A stretch of 64,000 nucleotides of DNA from Burkholderiaceae bacterium (lineage in GTDB: Bacteria > Pseudomonadota > Gammaproteobacteria > Burkholderiales > Burkholderiaceae), in contig JAJPEN010000082.1 of the NCBI GenBank assembly GCA_021166835.1, positions 1 through 64,000 on the forward strand, given 5' to 3'. Numbering within the stretch: position 1 is the first letter of the stretch; each line of letters opens with the position of its first letter. Below the pieces are notes generated by a model, which ran no database searches, had not been told where the DNA came from, and saw nothing but the letters and a program-made list of their open reading frames with translations. The translations under genes and the position numbers were made by a program. Below, one piece after another: positions 28,228 to 37,176 of the stretch.

Positions 28228-29534
28228 CGGTTGCCGCTCCGGGCGGCCAATCCCGCGAAGTGCAGACTCTCGAGCGTCGGCTCGTAGAGGCCTTCGTCGT
28301 CGTCGTCCTGCCGTTGCACATGCTGCTGCCGACCGTGGCCGGCTGGCTGATGGCGCTCGCCGCGCTGCGCGGGCTCGCGACGATCGTGCGCCGCCCGGCC
28401 TTCGATCCGCTCGACCGGCTCTATCTGGTCGCGTGCGCGCTGATCCCCGCGGCGTACCTGCTGAACATGGCGCTGACCGGCTGGGCGCCTTCGTGGCTTC
28501 ATCGCCCCGCGCACCTGCTGGTCACCGGCGGGCTCGTGTTCCTGTGGATCGGGCGCACGGGGCTGAGCGAACGCGCGCTGTTGCGCGCAGTCGCCCTCGC
28601 TTCGTTCACCGTGCTCGGCATCGCGCTCTTCGACGTCCTCGTGCACGGCAGCGTGCGCGTGTTCGGCTGGCGCCATCAGTGGAATGCCGTGCCCTTCGGC
28701 AACTTCTCGCTGCTGCTCGGCTTCATCGCCTTCGCCGGCTGCATCGAGCCGATGCTCGGGGCAATGCAGGACAAGGCGCGCGTCGCGCTCGGACTCGCAG
28801 CGACCGTCGCCGGCATCCTTGCGTCGATCCTCACGGGCACGCGCGGCGGCTGGCTCGCGATCCCGGTGCTGCTCGGCCTGGTTTTCTGGGCCGCGCTGCG
28901 CACGCACCGCAGCCGGGTGCTCGCCTCCAGGCACTTCCTTGGAGCACTCGGCGCTACGCTCGCCTTCGCCCTCGCCGCGATGTTGCTGTCGCAGAACGCG
29001 CAACACCGCATCGACATCGCCGTCGAGCAGGTCGAGGCGTTCCTGGACGGCGCCGGCGGCCGCGATTCGATCGACAGTTCCACCGAGTTGCGGCTCGAGA
29101 TGTGGAAATGGGGGCTCCAGCAGGCCGCCGAACACCCGCTGACCGGCGTGGGGCTGGCGAACTACGACGAAGCGCGCCGGCGCGAGGTGGAAAGCGGGCG
29201 GATGCCGGCTTCGTTCGCCGGCCTGGCGAACCTGCACAACGAGCTGATCTCGAGCCTGGCGCTCGGCGGCGTCCCCACCGCGCTCGCGGTCGTCGCATTC
29301 TGGATGCTGATGGTTTCGTTCTTCGGTCGTCGGATCGACGAGAAGGACGCTTTCTTCTTCGCGACCAGCGGTCTGCTCGTCGTAGTCGGCACCTGCATCT
29401 TCTCGATGACCGAGGGTCTGTTCGGAACCAGCGCGGGAACGAAGGCGCTCGCGCTGCTGCTGGCGATCCCCGCCGGTGCGCTGCGCTACCGCGTGGCGCT
29501 TCGGCAGCGGCCCGCCGACGAAGGGCAACGGTGA
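28224..29534 (+). CDS. O-antigen ligase / polymerase-like membrane protein (Wzy_C family)
   Basis: A 436-residue protein with about eleven membrane segments. The periplasmic loop has the family features: TGTRGGWLAIP before it, WKWGLQQAAEHPLTGVGLANY and the LHNELISSLALGG block with the conserved His near residue 345. WaaL-type ligases join undecaprenyl-linked O-polysaccharide to lipid A-core; Wzy polymerases share the fold, so this may be either. I prefer the ATG at 28224, which overlaps the previous stop (ATGA), over the one at 28206. It is followed by two heptosyltransferase-type genes, supporting an LPS role. Confidence 0.85.
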   Translation: MTVAAPGGQSREVQTLERRLVEAFVVVVLPLHMLLPTVAGWLMALAALRGLATIVRRPAFDPLDRLYLVACALIPAAYLLNMALTGWAPSWLHRPAHLLVTGGLVFLWIGRTGLSERALLRAVALASFTVLGIALFDVLVHGSVRVFGWRHQWNAVPFGNFSLLLGFIAFAGCIEPMLGAMQDKARVALGLAATVAGILASILTGTRGGWLAIPVLLGLVFWAALRTHRSRVLASRHFLGALGATLAFALAAMLLSQNAQHRIDIAVEQVEAFLDGAGGRDSIDSSTELRLEMWKWGLQQAAEHPLTGVGLANYDEARRREVESGRMPASFAGLANLHNELISSLALGGVPTALAVVAFWMLMVSFFGRRIDEKDAFFFATSGLLVVVGTCIFSMTEGLFGTSAGTKALALLLAIPAGALRYRVALRQRPADEGQR

Positions 29535-30574
29535 GCGCGCAGCCGCCCGGGGACGATCGGCCGCGCACGCTCGTCGTGCACCATCGAAGCGGCATCGGCG
29601 ATCTGATCTGGCACGTTCCCTACCTGCGGGCGATCGCCGCGACGAGCCGGGGCGGGCGCGTGACACTGCTGGCGCGACCATCGTGTCGCGCGCCGGACCT
29701 GCTCGCCGGCGAGCCGGCGATCGACGAGGTCATCGAGTACGACTACCGCCCGCGTCGCAGCGAATCGCGGCGCGGGCGCGACGACGGCCTGCGCGGTTTC
29801 CTGCGGATGGCCGCGATCCTTCGATCGCGCCGCTTCGACCGCGTCTACGTCTTCTCGTCGCGCATCCGCTATGCGCTGCTCGCATGGCTGGCCGGGATTC
29901 CGCGACGCTCGGGATTCGGTTTCTCGCGCGCGCAGCGCTTCGGCCTGAACGCCGGCCCGTACATCCGGCGGCACCGCGGCGAGGGGAACTGGGTCTATCC
30001 GGAGGCGACCGATTTCGCGCGCGCGCACGGCTTCGTCGACCGCCCGCTGCTGCCGCGCATCGAGGTGCCGCAGGCGCTGCTCGAAGAAGCTTGCGGCCGG
30101 CTGGCGTCCTTGCCCGTTCCGCGCGTCGCCCTCGTGATCGGCACGTCGGAGCCGAGGAAGGACTGGGGCGTGGCCAATTTCACGCGGCTGGCGCAGGCGC
30201 TGCTCGATCGGGGTTTCGGCGTGCTCGTGCTCGGCGGTCCGGCGGAGGCCGAGGCGGCGGATCGCATTCTCGCCGGCCTGCGCAGTCCGGATCGCGCGAT
30301 TGCGATCTGCCGCGCTTCCGTGCTGCAATCGGGCGCGGCACTGAAGTGCTGCGACCTTTGCATCGGCAACGACACCGGCGCATTGAATCTCGCCGCCGCC
30401 GTGGGCGTGCGTTGCCTGGGCCTGTTCGGCACGACGCGGGCGCTGCGTCACGATCCGCAGATCGAGGCGATCGAAGCGCCGGCCATGCAGGCCATCGTCC
30501 CGGAGGAAGTGCTGCGCAGGGTCGATGCGATGCAGGCGCCTGCAGCCTCCGAAGCGGGGATCTCCTCTGCCTGA
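29531..30574 (+). CDS. Glycosyltransferase family 9 (heptosyltransferase-like)
   Basis: A 347-residue GT9 protein. The N-terminal LVVHHRSGIGDLIWHVPYLR loop and C-terminal CCDLCIGNDTGALNLAAAVGV match the acceptor and ADP-heptose-binding domains of LPS heptosyltransferases; IGTSEPRKDWGVANF marks the start of the second domain. It starts at GTG overlapping the ligase stop (GTGA). The exact sugar and position in the core cannot be told by eye. Confidence 0.87.
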   Translation: MSAQPPGDDRPRTLVVHHRSGIGDLIWHVPYLRAIAATSRGGRVTLLARPSCRAPDLLAGEPAIDEVIEYDYRPRRSESRRGRDDGLRGFLRMAAILRSRRFDRVYVFSSRIRYALLAWLAGIPRRSGFGFSRAQRFGLNAGPYIRRHRGEGNWVYPEATDFARAHGFVDRPLLPRIEVPQALLEEACGRLASLPVPRVALVIGTSEPRKDWGVANFTRLAQALLDRGFGVLVLGGPAEAEAADRILAGLRSPDRAIAICRASVLQSGAALKCCDLCIGNDTGALNLAAAVGVRCLGLFGTTRALRHDPQIEAIEAPAMQAIVPEEVLRRVDAMQAPAASEAGISSA

Positions 30575-31613
30575 ACGCATCCTGATCGTGCGCACCTCGG
30601 CGATCGGCGACGTGGTCTTCACGACGCCGCTGGCGGAGGCGCTGCGACGCACCTGGCCCGATGCCTGCATCGCCTGGGTCGTCGAGCCCGGGATCGACGC
30701 GCTCGTGTCGAACGATCCGGCGATCGACGAATGCATCGTCTGGCCGAAGAAGCAATGGCGCGAGCTGCTGCGCACGGGCCGCTGGATCACGCTGGTCCGC
30801 GAGATCCGGCGCTTTCGCGCGCGGCTGCGCGCAGGGCGCTACGATCTCGCGCTCGACCTGCACGGTCTGTTCAAGAGCGCCTTCCTCGCATGGCTGAGCG
30901 GGGCGCCGCGCCGCGTCGGCCTCGGCGCTCGGGAAGGCAGCTCGCGCTTCGTCACCGAGGTCGTGCCGCGCAGCGGCGATCCGCAGCGGATCTCGTCGGA
31001 ATACCTGCACCTGGCCCGACATCTGCAACTGGATGTCGGCGACTTCCTGCCGCGCCTGCACCTGAGCCGCGAAGCGGCGACATCGGCTGCCGCGCTGCTC
31101 GGCGAGAACGGCCTGGCTGCCCGCAGCTATGTCGTGCTCGCCGCTTTCACCACCCGCCCGCAGAAGCACTGGTTCGACGATGCGTGGCGCGAGCTGTCGA
31201 AGCGCCTGCAGGCGGATACCGGCCTCGTTCCGCTGCTGCTCGGCGGGCCCGCCGATCGGCCGGCGGCCGATGCGCTGGTGCGCGACGCGCCGCACATCGT
31301 GAATCTCGCCGGCCGCACCGATCTCGCGCAGGCGGCCGCGCTGGTGCGCGATGCGGCGCTCGTCGTCGGCGTCGACACCGGATTGACGCACATGGGAATC
31401 GCCTTCGGCGTGCCGACCGTCGCGCTGTTCGGCTCCACCTGTCCGTACACGGTGACCGGGCGCGACAACGCGCGCGTCGTCTGGCGCCGGCTCGCGTGCT
31501 CGCCGTGCCATCGTGCGCCGACCTGCGAAGGCCGCTTCGACTGCATGCGCGAGATCAGCGCCGAGCGCGTCGCGCACGAGGCGCGCCTGGCGCTCGCGGG
31601 GGTGTCCGGATGA
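30525..31613 (+). CDS. Glycosyltransferase family 9, heptosyltransferase I/II-like
   Basis: GT9 enzyme with the standard opening ERILIVRTSAIGDVVFTTPLA, the donor-site block LVVGVDTGLTHMGIAFGVPT near residue 285 and LFGSTCPYTVTG. A Cys-rich CSPCHRAPTCEGRFDCM stretch near the C-terminus is seen in some heptosyltransferases. The only ATG lies at 30525, overlapping the preceding gene by 50 bp and adding about 16 residues before the conserved start; initiation at a CTG near 30567 is an alternative. The gene overlaps the next one by 4 nt (ATGA). Confidence 0.86.
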   Translation: MRCRRLQPPKRGSPLPERILIVRTSAIGDVVFTTPLAEALRRTWPDACIAWVVEPGIDALVSNDPAIDECIVWPKKQWRELLRTGRWITLVREIRRFRARLRAGRYDLALDLHGLFKSAFLAWLSGAPRRVGLGAREGSSRFVTEVVPRSGDPQRISSEYLHLARHLQLDVGDFLPRLHLSREAATSAAALLGENGLAARSYVVLAAFTTRPQKHWFDDAWRELSKRLQADTGLVPLLLGGPADRPAADALVRDAPHIVNLAGRTDLAQAAALVRDAALVVGVDTGLTHMGIAFGVPTVALFGSTCPYTVTGRDNARVVWRRLACSPCHRAPTCEGRFDCMREISAERVAHEARLALAGVSG

Positions 31614-32728
31614 AGGTGCTGCACGTCGAGGGCGGGCGCCACTACTACGGCGGCGCGCGCCAGGTCGTCTACCTGCTCGAGGGCCTGGCGCAGCGCGGCG
31701 TCGAGAACCTGCTCGTCTGTCCGCCGGGCGCGGCGATCGCCGGGCACGCCGCGCCCTTCGCCGAGGTGCTGCCGACGCGGCTGCGCGGCGATCTCGACGT
31801 CGGCTTCGTCGCGCGGCTGCACGCGCGCATTCGCGCCGCGCGTCCCGATCTGGTGCACCTGCACAGCAGGCGCGGCAGCGACGTCTGGGGAGGAATCGCC
31901 GCGCGGCTGGCCGGCGTGCCCAGCGTGCTTTCGCGTCGCGTCGACAATCGCGAACGCGCGTGGGCCGTGGCATTGAAGTACCGGCTCTTCGACCGCGTGA
32001 TCGCGATCTCCGACGGCATTCGCGACGTGCTGCTCGACGAGGGAGTGTCGCCGCAGCGGCTGCGCTGCGTGCGCAGCGCACTCGATGCGCGGCCCTGGCT
32101 GCAGCCGGTCGATCGTGCCGCCTTTCGCCGCGAGTTCGGGCTCGACGACGACGCGATCGTCATCGGCGTGGTCGCGCAGCTGATCCGGCGCAAGGGGCAT
32201 CGCCATCTCTTCGATGCGCTGAAGGCGCTGCATCCCGAGCGGCCGCGTCTGCGTGTGCTGCTGTTCGGGCAGGGGCCGCTGCGCGGCGATCTCGAGGCGC
32301 GCGCGGCGCGCGACGGGCTCGCGTCGATCGTGCGTTTCGTCGGCTTTCGCGACGACCTGCCGCGCTGGATGGCCGGGCTCGACGTGCTCGCGCACCCGGC
32401 CGATCGCGAGGGACTCGGCATCGCGCTGCTGCAGGCGCAGGCGGCCGGCGTGCCGGTCGTCGCGAGCCGCGCCGGCGGGATGCCGGAGGCGGTCGAAGAC
32501 GGGGTGACCGGCCTGCTGGTCGCGCCGGGCGACGTGCCGGCGCTGGCCGACGCGCTGCGCCGGCTGGCAGACGATCCCGCGCTGCGCGAAAGCATGGGCG
32601 CGGCCGCACGTGCGCGCGTGCTCGAGCGCTTCTCGGTCGATGCGATGGTCGAGGGAAATCTCGCGGTGTATCGCGAGGCGCTGTGCGCTCGGGCCGCTTC
32701 TCAGCGTACGTATCAGCGCACGAAGTAG
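31610..32728 (+). CDS. Glycosyltransferase family 4
   Basis: A 372-residue GT-B enzyme: MKVLHVEGGRHYYGGARQVV at the N-terminus (glycine-rich acceptor loop), VIAISDGIRDVLL, VIGVVAQLIRRKGH starting the donor domain and the EX7E-like EGLGIALLQAQAAGVPVVAS near residue 268. The second Glu is Gln here, a substitution seen in some GT4 subfamilies. It is the last gene of the LPS cluster and its 3' end overlaps the convergent MBL-fold gene by 16 bp, so termination must occur within that gene. The substrate is unknown. Confidence 0.88.
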   Translation: MKVLHVEGGRHYYGGARQVVYLLEGLAQRGVENLLVCPPGAAIAGHAAPFAEVLPTRLRGDLDVGFVARLHARIRAARPDLVHLHSRRGSDVWGGIAARLAGVPSVLSRRVDNRERAWAVALKYRLFDRVIAISDGIRDVLLDEGVSPQRLRCVRSALDARPWLQPVDRAAFRREFGLDDDAIVIGVVAQLIRRKGHRHLFDALKALHPERPRLRVLLFGQGPLRGDLEARAARDGLASIVRFVGFRDDLPRWMAGLDVLAHPADREGLGIALLQAQAAGVPVVASRAGGMPEAVEDGVTGLLVAPGDVPALADALRRLADDPALRESMGAAARARVLERFSVDAMVEGNLAVYREALCARAASQRTYQRTK

Positions 32729-33612
32729 CGGCCTTCGTCGTCGGCGCCGACCCGATCCTGCGCGACCAGCTCGTCGAGGTGCTGCGCGATCGTGCGGCGT
32801 TCGGCGTCGAGCACCCACACTTCGTCGTAGTCGTCGGGGTAGAGCAGCCGTGCCTGCGCCAGCTCCTCGAGCGTGCGCGGCCGCTCGCGCAGCATCTCGA
32901 GGAGGCGCTCGCCGCGTTCGTCGATCTTCGCGGCGTACGCCTGCAGCGCGTCGAGGAACGCCCTGCGATCGGTGCAGGCGCCGCGGTGATGCGAGGTGAT
33001 CCACACCTTCGCGTCCAGCTCGGGCAGTCGCGCGAGCGTGCGCCGGAACGCGCCGAGGTCCGAGCTCGCGTCGCCGTAATAGGGGCCGAAGCCGCTCAGG
33101 TCGATGTCGCCGATGAAGGCGACCGCGTCGGGCTCGACGACGAGCACGCAATGGCCGGCCGTGTGCCCGGGCATGTGCACGGCGCGAACGCGCGCGCCGC
33201 CCAGTTCCCAGACCTCGCCATCGCGGTAGGCGATCGCGTCCGGACGCGGTGCGTACCGGAACTCGCGAACGATCTTCGCGTACATCGCTTCCTTCACCGA
33301 TGCCTGGAGCCCGTAATGCGCGGCGAGCCCGTCCCAGCTGCGCGCGGCCTCGACGTCGCGCTCGTGCGCGAACACCTTCGCGCGCGGCAGCCGATGCAGC
33401 CCGGCCATGTGGTCTTCGTGCACGTGGCCGAGCACGACGAGCTCGGCCGATTCGAGCGGCTCGCCGATGCGCTCGGCGACCAGCGGCGTGTCGAAGGCCG
33501 CGCGCGTGTCGCTGCCGCGCACGAGCACCTGATTGCCGTCGGGATACTTGCCGTTCTTCTCGCCGAAGAACACGCGAACGCGTCCGAAATCGGCGTGCGG
33601 CGTCGCGCTCAT
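32713..33612 (-). CDS. Metallo-beta-lactamase-fold hydrolase
   Basis: A 299-residue MBL-fold protein with the metal motif HVHEDH near residue 63, HMPGHTAGHCVLV with the next His near 147, and FIGDIDLSGFGPYYG with the bridging Asp near 167. After residue 200 comes a helical winged-helix-like tail (RPRTLEELAQARLLYPDDYD) similar to that of LACTB2-type hydrolases. These are thioesterase- or nuclease-like; the substrate is unknown. It lies 7 bp after the ornithine-cyclodeaminase-like gene in the same direction and overlaps the convergent GT4 gene. Confidence 0.82.
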   Translation of the reverse strand: MSATPHADFGRVRVFFGEKNGKYPDGNQVLVRGSDTRAAFDTPLVAERIGEPLESAELVVLGHVHEDHMAGLHRLPRAKVFAHERDVEAARSWDGLAAHYGLQASVKEAMYAKIVREFRYAPRPDAIAYRDGEVWELGGARVRAVHMPGHTAGHCVLVVEPDAVAFIGDIDLSGFGPYYGDASSDLGAFRRTLARLPELDAKVWITSHHRGACTDRRAFLDALQAYAAKIDERGERLLEMLRERPRTLEELAQARLLYPDDYDEVWVLDAERRTIAQHLDELVAQDRVGADDEGRYFVR

Positions 33613-33619
33613 CGTTCAC

Positions 33620-34561
33620 TCATCGTTCAGTCTCCTGCTGCAGTCGCGCCCAGGCGAGACGGCACGCGGCGAGGTCCCACAGCGCCTGTCCGACGCTCTT
33701 GAACACGACCGGCCCGTGCGCCGGCGCCTTCGCCTCGCCGGCGGCTACGCGCTCGAAGCCGGCCACGCGCGCCCAGTCGACGTCGGCGCGTATCAGGTCG
33801 CCCGCTTCGCTGCGCGCCGCTTCGACGTCGTCGGCGAAGAGCGCGGCGCGGTGCAGCAGCGCCGCCGGCAGTTCGCACATCCCGGGACGGTAGGCGCCGA
33901 TCGCCGCGACGAATCCGTCGAATCGCGGATCGTCGTCGAACAGTGGCTCGCAACTGGAAGTTGCGGTGACGACCAGATCGTATCCGGCGATCGGCACCGG
34001 CGAATCGACGGCTCGACACGGCAGGCCGCTCTCGTCCACCGCCTGGGCGAACGCACGCGCGTGACGAGGGTTGCGCGAATGCACCGTCACCTCGCGCAGC
34101 GGCAACATCGCACGGAACGCTTCGACGTGCGCGCGCGCCTGCACGCCCGAGCCGAAGACGAGCAGCCGCTCGCGGCGCGCGCCGGCGAGCTCGAGCGCGG
34201 CGAGCGCCGACAGCGCGGCGGTTCGCCGCGCGGTGATCGTCGCCGCGTCGAAGCGCGCGAGCGGCTCGCCGGTATCGGCGCGGATCAGGATCGCCTCGCC
34301 GATCAGCGTCGGCAGGCCGCGTGCCGGGTTGCCTTCGTGCAGTGTGACCAGTTTCGTGCACGCGAACTCGCCGTCGGTGGACGGCATCGCCAGCAGCACG
34401 CCGCCGGGCAGCGGCATCGCGATGCGCTCGGGCGACAGCGTCCGGCCGGCGTGCCTGCGCACGAGCATCGCGCGCAGCGCCTCGGCGAGCGCGGGCCATG
34501 GAAGCGCAGCCTCGGTGCTGCGGCGATCGAGATGGCGGGCGTGCGGACTGCCGGCGTTCAC
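33620..34561 (-). CDS. Ornithine cyclodeaminase / mu-crystallin family protein
   Basis: A 313-residue NAD-dependent enzyme of the OCD family. GRTLSPERIAMPLPGGVLLAMP, KLVTLHEGNPARGLPT and the Rossmann segment LLVFGSGVQARAHVEAF near residue 128 are characteristic; DLVVTATSSCEPLF follows. Members include ornithine cyclodeaminase, alanine dehydrogenase and ketimine reductases, which I cannot separate here. It starts at GTG (34561) overlapping the stop of the DMT exporter gene (GTGA), so exporter and enzyme are co-expressed and may act on the same amino acid or imine. Confidence 0.85.
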   Translation of the reverse strand: MNAGSPHARHLDRRSTEAALPWPALAEALRAMLVRRHAGRTLSPERIAMPLPGGVLLAMPSTDGEFACTKLVTLHEGNPARGLPTLIGEAILIRADTGEPLARFDAATITARRTAALSALAALELAGARRERLLVFGSGVQARAHVEAFRAMLPLREVTVHSRNPRHARAFAQAVDESGLPCRAVDSPVPIAGYDLVVTATSSCEPLFDDDPRFDGFVAAIGAYRPGMCELPAALLHRAALFADDVEAARSEAGDLIRADVDWARVAGFERVAAGEAKAPAHGPVVFKSVGQALWDLAACRLAWARLQQETER

Positions 34562-35463
34562 GGTCCCGATCGTACCGTGACGAGCAGGACGATCGCGCAG
34601 ACGACGATGCCGGCGCCGAGCAGTTGCAGCGGCGCCATCGTCTGGTCGAGCAGAACCCAGCCGAGCAGCAGCGCGGCGATCGGCTCGAAGTTCATGACGG
34701 CGGCGTTGTTCACGGCGCCCAGCCGCGGCAGCAGCACGAACAGCGCGGTGATGGCCGACGAGTAGAGCAGCGTCAGCAGCGCGAGCGCGCTCCAGCCGGT
34801 CGCGTCGCGCGGCCACGCGAAGTCGCCGCTCGTCCTGCCGGCGATCAGCGCGACCGAAGCAACGACGATCATCAGCACGAAGCTGCGCAGGCGTCCGTCG
34901 GTGTCGGAGAGCCAGCGGGTGGTGAGCAGCAGCACGGCGGCGAACGCGAGCGCGGCGACGGCGGCGAGCGCGACGCCCGAAGCCATCGCCGCGTCGCGCG
35001 CGTGCGATGCGCTGCCCGCCCAGCCGAAGGCGTCGAGCGCGAGCGCCAGCCCGCAGAGCGCCAACGCCATCGCAACGAAGGCGCGCGGCCGGGGCCGGCC
35101 GGTGCCGGTGGCCCACGCGAGCAGGCCGAGCATCATCGGGAAGGTATTGAAGACGAGCAGCGCCAGCGCGACCGGAATGCGGGCGACCGCCGAGTACAGG
35201 CAAAGGCTCTGCACCGACAGCAGCGCGCCGATGCCGAGCGCACGCACGAACGTGGGCCGTGCCAGTCGCAGCGGCACGTGCGCCGCGCGCAGCAGCGCGA
35301 AGACGAACAGCGCCGCGCCCGACGAGCGCACGGCCACGGCGGTCGCGACGTTCGCGCCGTGATCGAAGGCCACGCGCGCGGCGACGTGATTGCTGGCGAA
35401 GGTGGTGGCGATCAGCAGCAGCAGCGACGCGCCGAGCCATCGCGGCAGCGCAGGGGCGGTCAT
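34558..35463 (-). CDS. DMT-superfamily (EamA) transporter
   Basis: A 301-residue protein with ten predicted membrane segments arranged as two EamA repeats (residues about 10-140 and 155-290); TTFASNHVAARVAFDHG and EPIAALLLGWVLLDQTMAP are typical of metabolite exporters such as RhtA/YdcZ-type proteins. It starts at ATG 35463 and is translationally coupled to the OCD-family gene. The 192 bp to the divergent rpoN contain the promoters of both. Confidence 0.88.
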   Translation of the reverse strand: MTAPALPRWLGASLLLLIATTFASNHVAARVAFDHGANVATAVAVRSSGAALFVFALLRAAHVPLRLARPTFVRALGIGALLSVQSLCLYSAVARIPVALALLVFNTFPMMLGLLAWATGTGRPRPRAFVAMALALCGLALALDAFGWAGSASHARDAAMASGVALAAVAALAFAAVLLLTTRWLSDTDGRLRSFVLMIVVASVALIAGRTSGDFAWPRDATGWSALALLTLLYSSAITALFVLLPRLGAVNNAAVMNFEPIAALLLGWVLLDQTMAPLQLLGAGIVVCAIVLLVTVRSGP

Positions 35464-35594
35464 GGCGACGAAGGATACCGTGTTGCGGGGCGGGATCGTC
35501 GTTTGCCGCCGCCCCTTACCGGAGTGCGGACGCCTTTACCGAAGGCGCTGCCTGTTGGTGTCGCAAGTCCTTGATCTTCGGCTCCGAATCCCGA

Positions 35595-35611
35595 TGGCAC
35601 GGACCTTGCAT
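35595..35611 (+). promoter_or_regulatory. Consensus sigma-54 (-24/-12) promoter upstream of rpoN
   Basis: TGGCACG (35595-35601), a 4-nt spacer GACC and TTGCAT (35606-35611) match the TGGCACG-N4-TTGCW consensus at every defined position, with the GG and GC invariants correctly spaced. Transcription would start near 35621, about 35 bp before the rpoN ATG. This suggests that sigma-54 helps transcribe its own gene. Enhancer sites were not identified. Confidence 0.78.
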
Positions 35612-35655
35612 CGACAGGGGGTGCCCGAAGTAGAACAACGGAAGGAAGTCCGCTG

Positions 35656-37089
35656 ATGCACGCACCCGGTTTGCAGTTGCGCGCCACGCAAGGCGCCGCC
35701 CTGTCCCAGCAGATGCAGCAAGGCTTGAAGATGCTGCAGATGTCCGCGCTCGAACTCGAACAGGCGATCGCACAGGCGCTGTCGGCCAACCCGCTGCTCG
35801 AGAGCGACGATGCGCTCGACGATGCCGGCGCCGACGAAGGCGAGACGGTCGAATCGCGAACGAACGAGGAAGAGGGCGAGGGAGAAGAGCTGGTCGACCC
35901 GGAGCGCGAGCTGACCTGGGCCACCACCGGAAACAACCACAGCGGCGAGCGCTCGGCCGACGATCCGGTGCTGCTCGCGCCGGCTCCGCAGTCGCTGCGC
36001 GATCACCTGCTCAGCCAGGTGAACGTCAGCGGACTGGGCGAACGCGACCTGACGCTCGCGCGCGTGCTCGTCGAGGCGCTGGACGAAGACGGCTATCTGC
36101 GCGACTCGCTCGAGGAGATCGCCGAACTCATCGAACCCGGCTCGCGTACCGTGGTGCGCGAACTCGAAGTCGCGTTGTCGTTCGTGCAGAGTCTCGATCC
36201 GGTCGGCGTGGGCGCGCGTTCGGTGTCCGAGTGCCTGCTGCTGCAGTTGCGCGCGCAGCCGCGCGGCGCTCCCTGCGTGCCGCTGGCGATGCGCATCGTC
36301 GAATCGCATCTGGACCTGCTCGCCGCGCACGACACCGTGCGCATCACGCGCATGCTCGGCTGCAGCGAATCCGATTTCGCGCAGGCGAACCAGCTGATCC
36401 GCAGCCTGGCGCCGCGCCCCGCTTCCACCTTCGGCTCCGACGATCCGCAGCACGTCGTGCCGGACGTGACCGTGCGCAAGGTGCGCGGGCGCTGGGTGAC
36501 CTTCCCGAACAGCGCCGCGTCGCCACGGTTGCGCATCAACCGCCTGTACGCCGACGCCGTGCGCCGCGACCGCGGATGGTCGTCCACGCCGATGGGCACG
36601 CAGCTCACCGAGGCGCGTTGGCTGCTTCGCAGCATCGAGCAGCGCGCCGAGACGATCTTGAAGGTGGCCAGCGCGATCGTCGCCACGCAGCAGGGGTTCT
36701 TCGAGCACGGCGACGTGGCGATTCGTCCGCTGCACCTGCGCGACATCGCCGCCGAGGTCGGCGTGCACGAATCGACGGTCTCGCGCGTGACGAGCGGCAA
36801 GTACATGGCCACGCCGCGCGGACTCATCGAGTTCAAGCACTTCTTCGGCAGCCGGCTGGTCAGCGAGGACGGCTATCGCATCTCGCCGCGAGCCATCCAG
36901 ACGTTGATCCGCGACATCGTCGGGGCCGAGGATCCGAAGCAGCCGCTGTCCGACATCCGCATCACGCGTCAGCTAGAGCAGCGCGGCGCCAGCGTCGCCC
37001 GCCGCACCGTCACGAAATATCGCGACGCGATCGGCATCCCGCCGGTGGAGGCGAGGCGGATGATCGCGATGGCGCAGCAAAGAACGTGA
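35656..37089 (+). CDS. rpoN: RNA polymerase sigma-54 factor
   Basis: A 477-residue sigma-54. Region I is Gln/Leu-rich (LSQQMQQGLKMLQMSALELE, residues 16-36), followed by an acidic region II (about 52-85), core-binding region, a helix-turn-helix (LRDIAAEVGVHESTVSRVTS near 357) and the RpoN box as ARRTVTKYRD near 448 (consensus ARRTVAKYRE). All functional parts are present. The usual betaproteobacterial neighbours lptB, hpf and ptsN/hprK are absent; instead it faces a sigma-54 activator gene convergently. It could be a second rpoN copy. A consensus sigma-54 promoter lies upstream. Confidence 0.95.
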   Translation: MHAPGLQLRATQGAALSQQMQQGLKMLQMSALELEQAIAQALSANPLLESDDALDDAGADEGETVESRTNEEEGEGEELVDPERELTWATTGNNHSGERSADDPVLLAPAPQSLRDHLLSQVNVSGLGERDLTLARVLVEALDEDGYLRDSLEEIAELIEPGSRTVVRELEVALSFVQSLDPVGVGARSVSECLLLQLRAQPRGAPCVPLAMRIVESHLDLLAAHDTVRITRMLGCSESDFAQANQLIRSLAPRPASTFGSDDPQHVVPDVTVRKVRGRWVTFPNSAASPRLRINRLYADAVRRDRGWSSTPMGTQLTEARWLLRSIEQRAETILKVASAIVATQQGFFEHGDVAIRPLHLRDIAAEVGVHESTVSRVTSGKYMATPRGLIEFKHFFGSRLVSEDGYRISPRAIQTLIRDIVGAEDPKQPLSDIRITRQLEQRGASVARRTVTKYRDAIGIPPVEARRMIAMAQQRT

Positions 37090-37176
37090 AGGGTCAAGGG
37101 TGAAGGGTGAAGGGGAGAAGCCCCGGCTGCGAAGGTCGGGGCTTCTCCCCTTCACCCTTGACCCTTCACCCTTCAC
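37086..37176. repeat. Long inverted repeat of GTGAAGGGT-type heptamers between rpoN and the NtrC-like gene
   Basis: Two 40-bp arms (37086-37125 and 37137-37176) with 38 of 40 positions complementary around an 11-nt loop. The outer part of each arm is a run of AAGGGTG/AAGGGTC heptamers, the inner part AGGGGAGAAGCCCCG. It starts inside the rpoN stop region and ends inside the convergent gene's stop, so it is the only intergenic DNA and would fold as a terminator for both. A related element is at 52945-53047. Confidence 0.9.
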
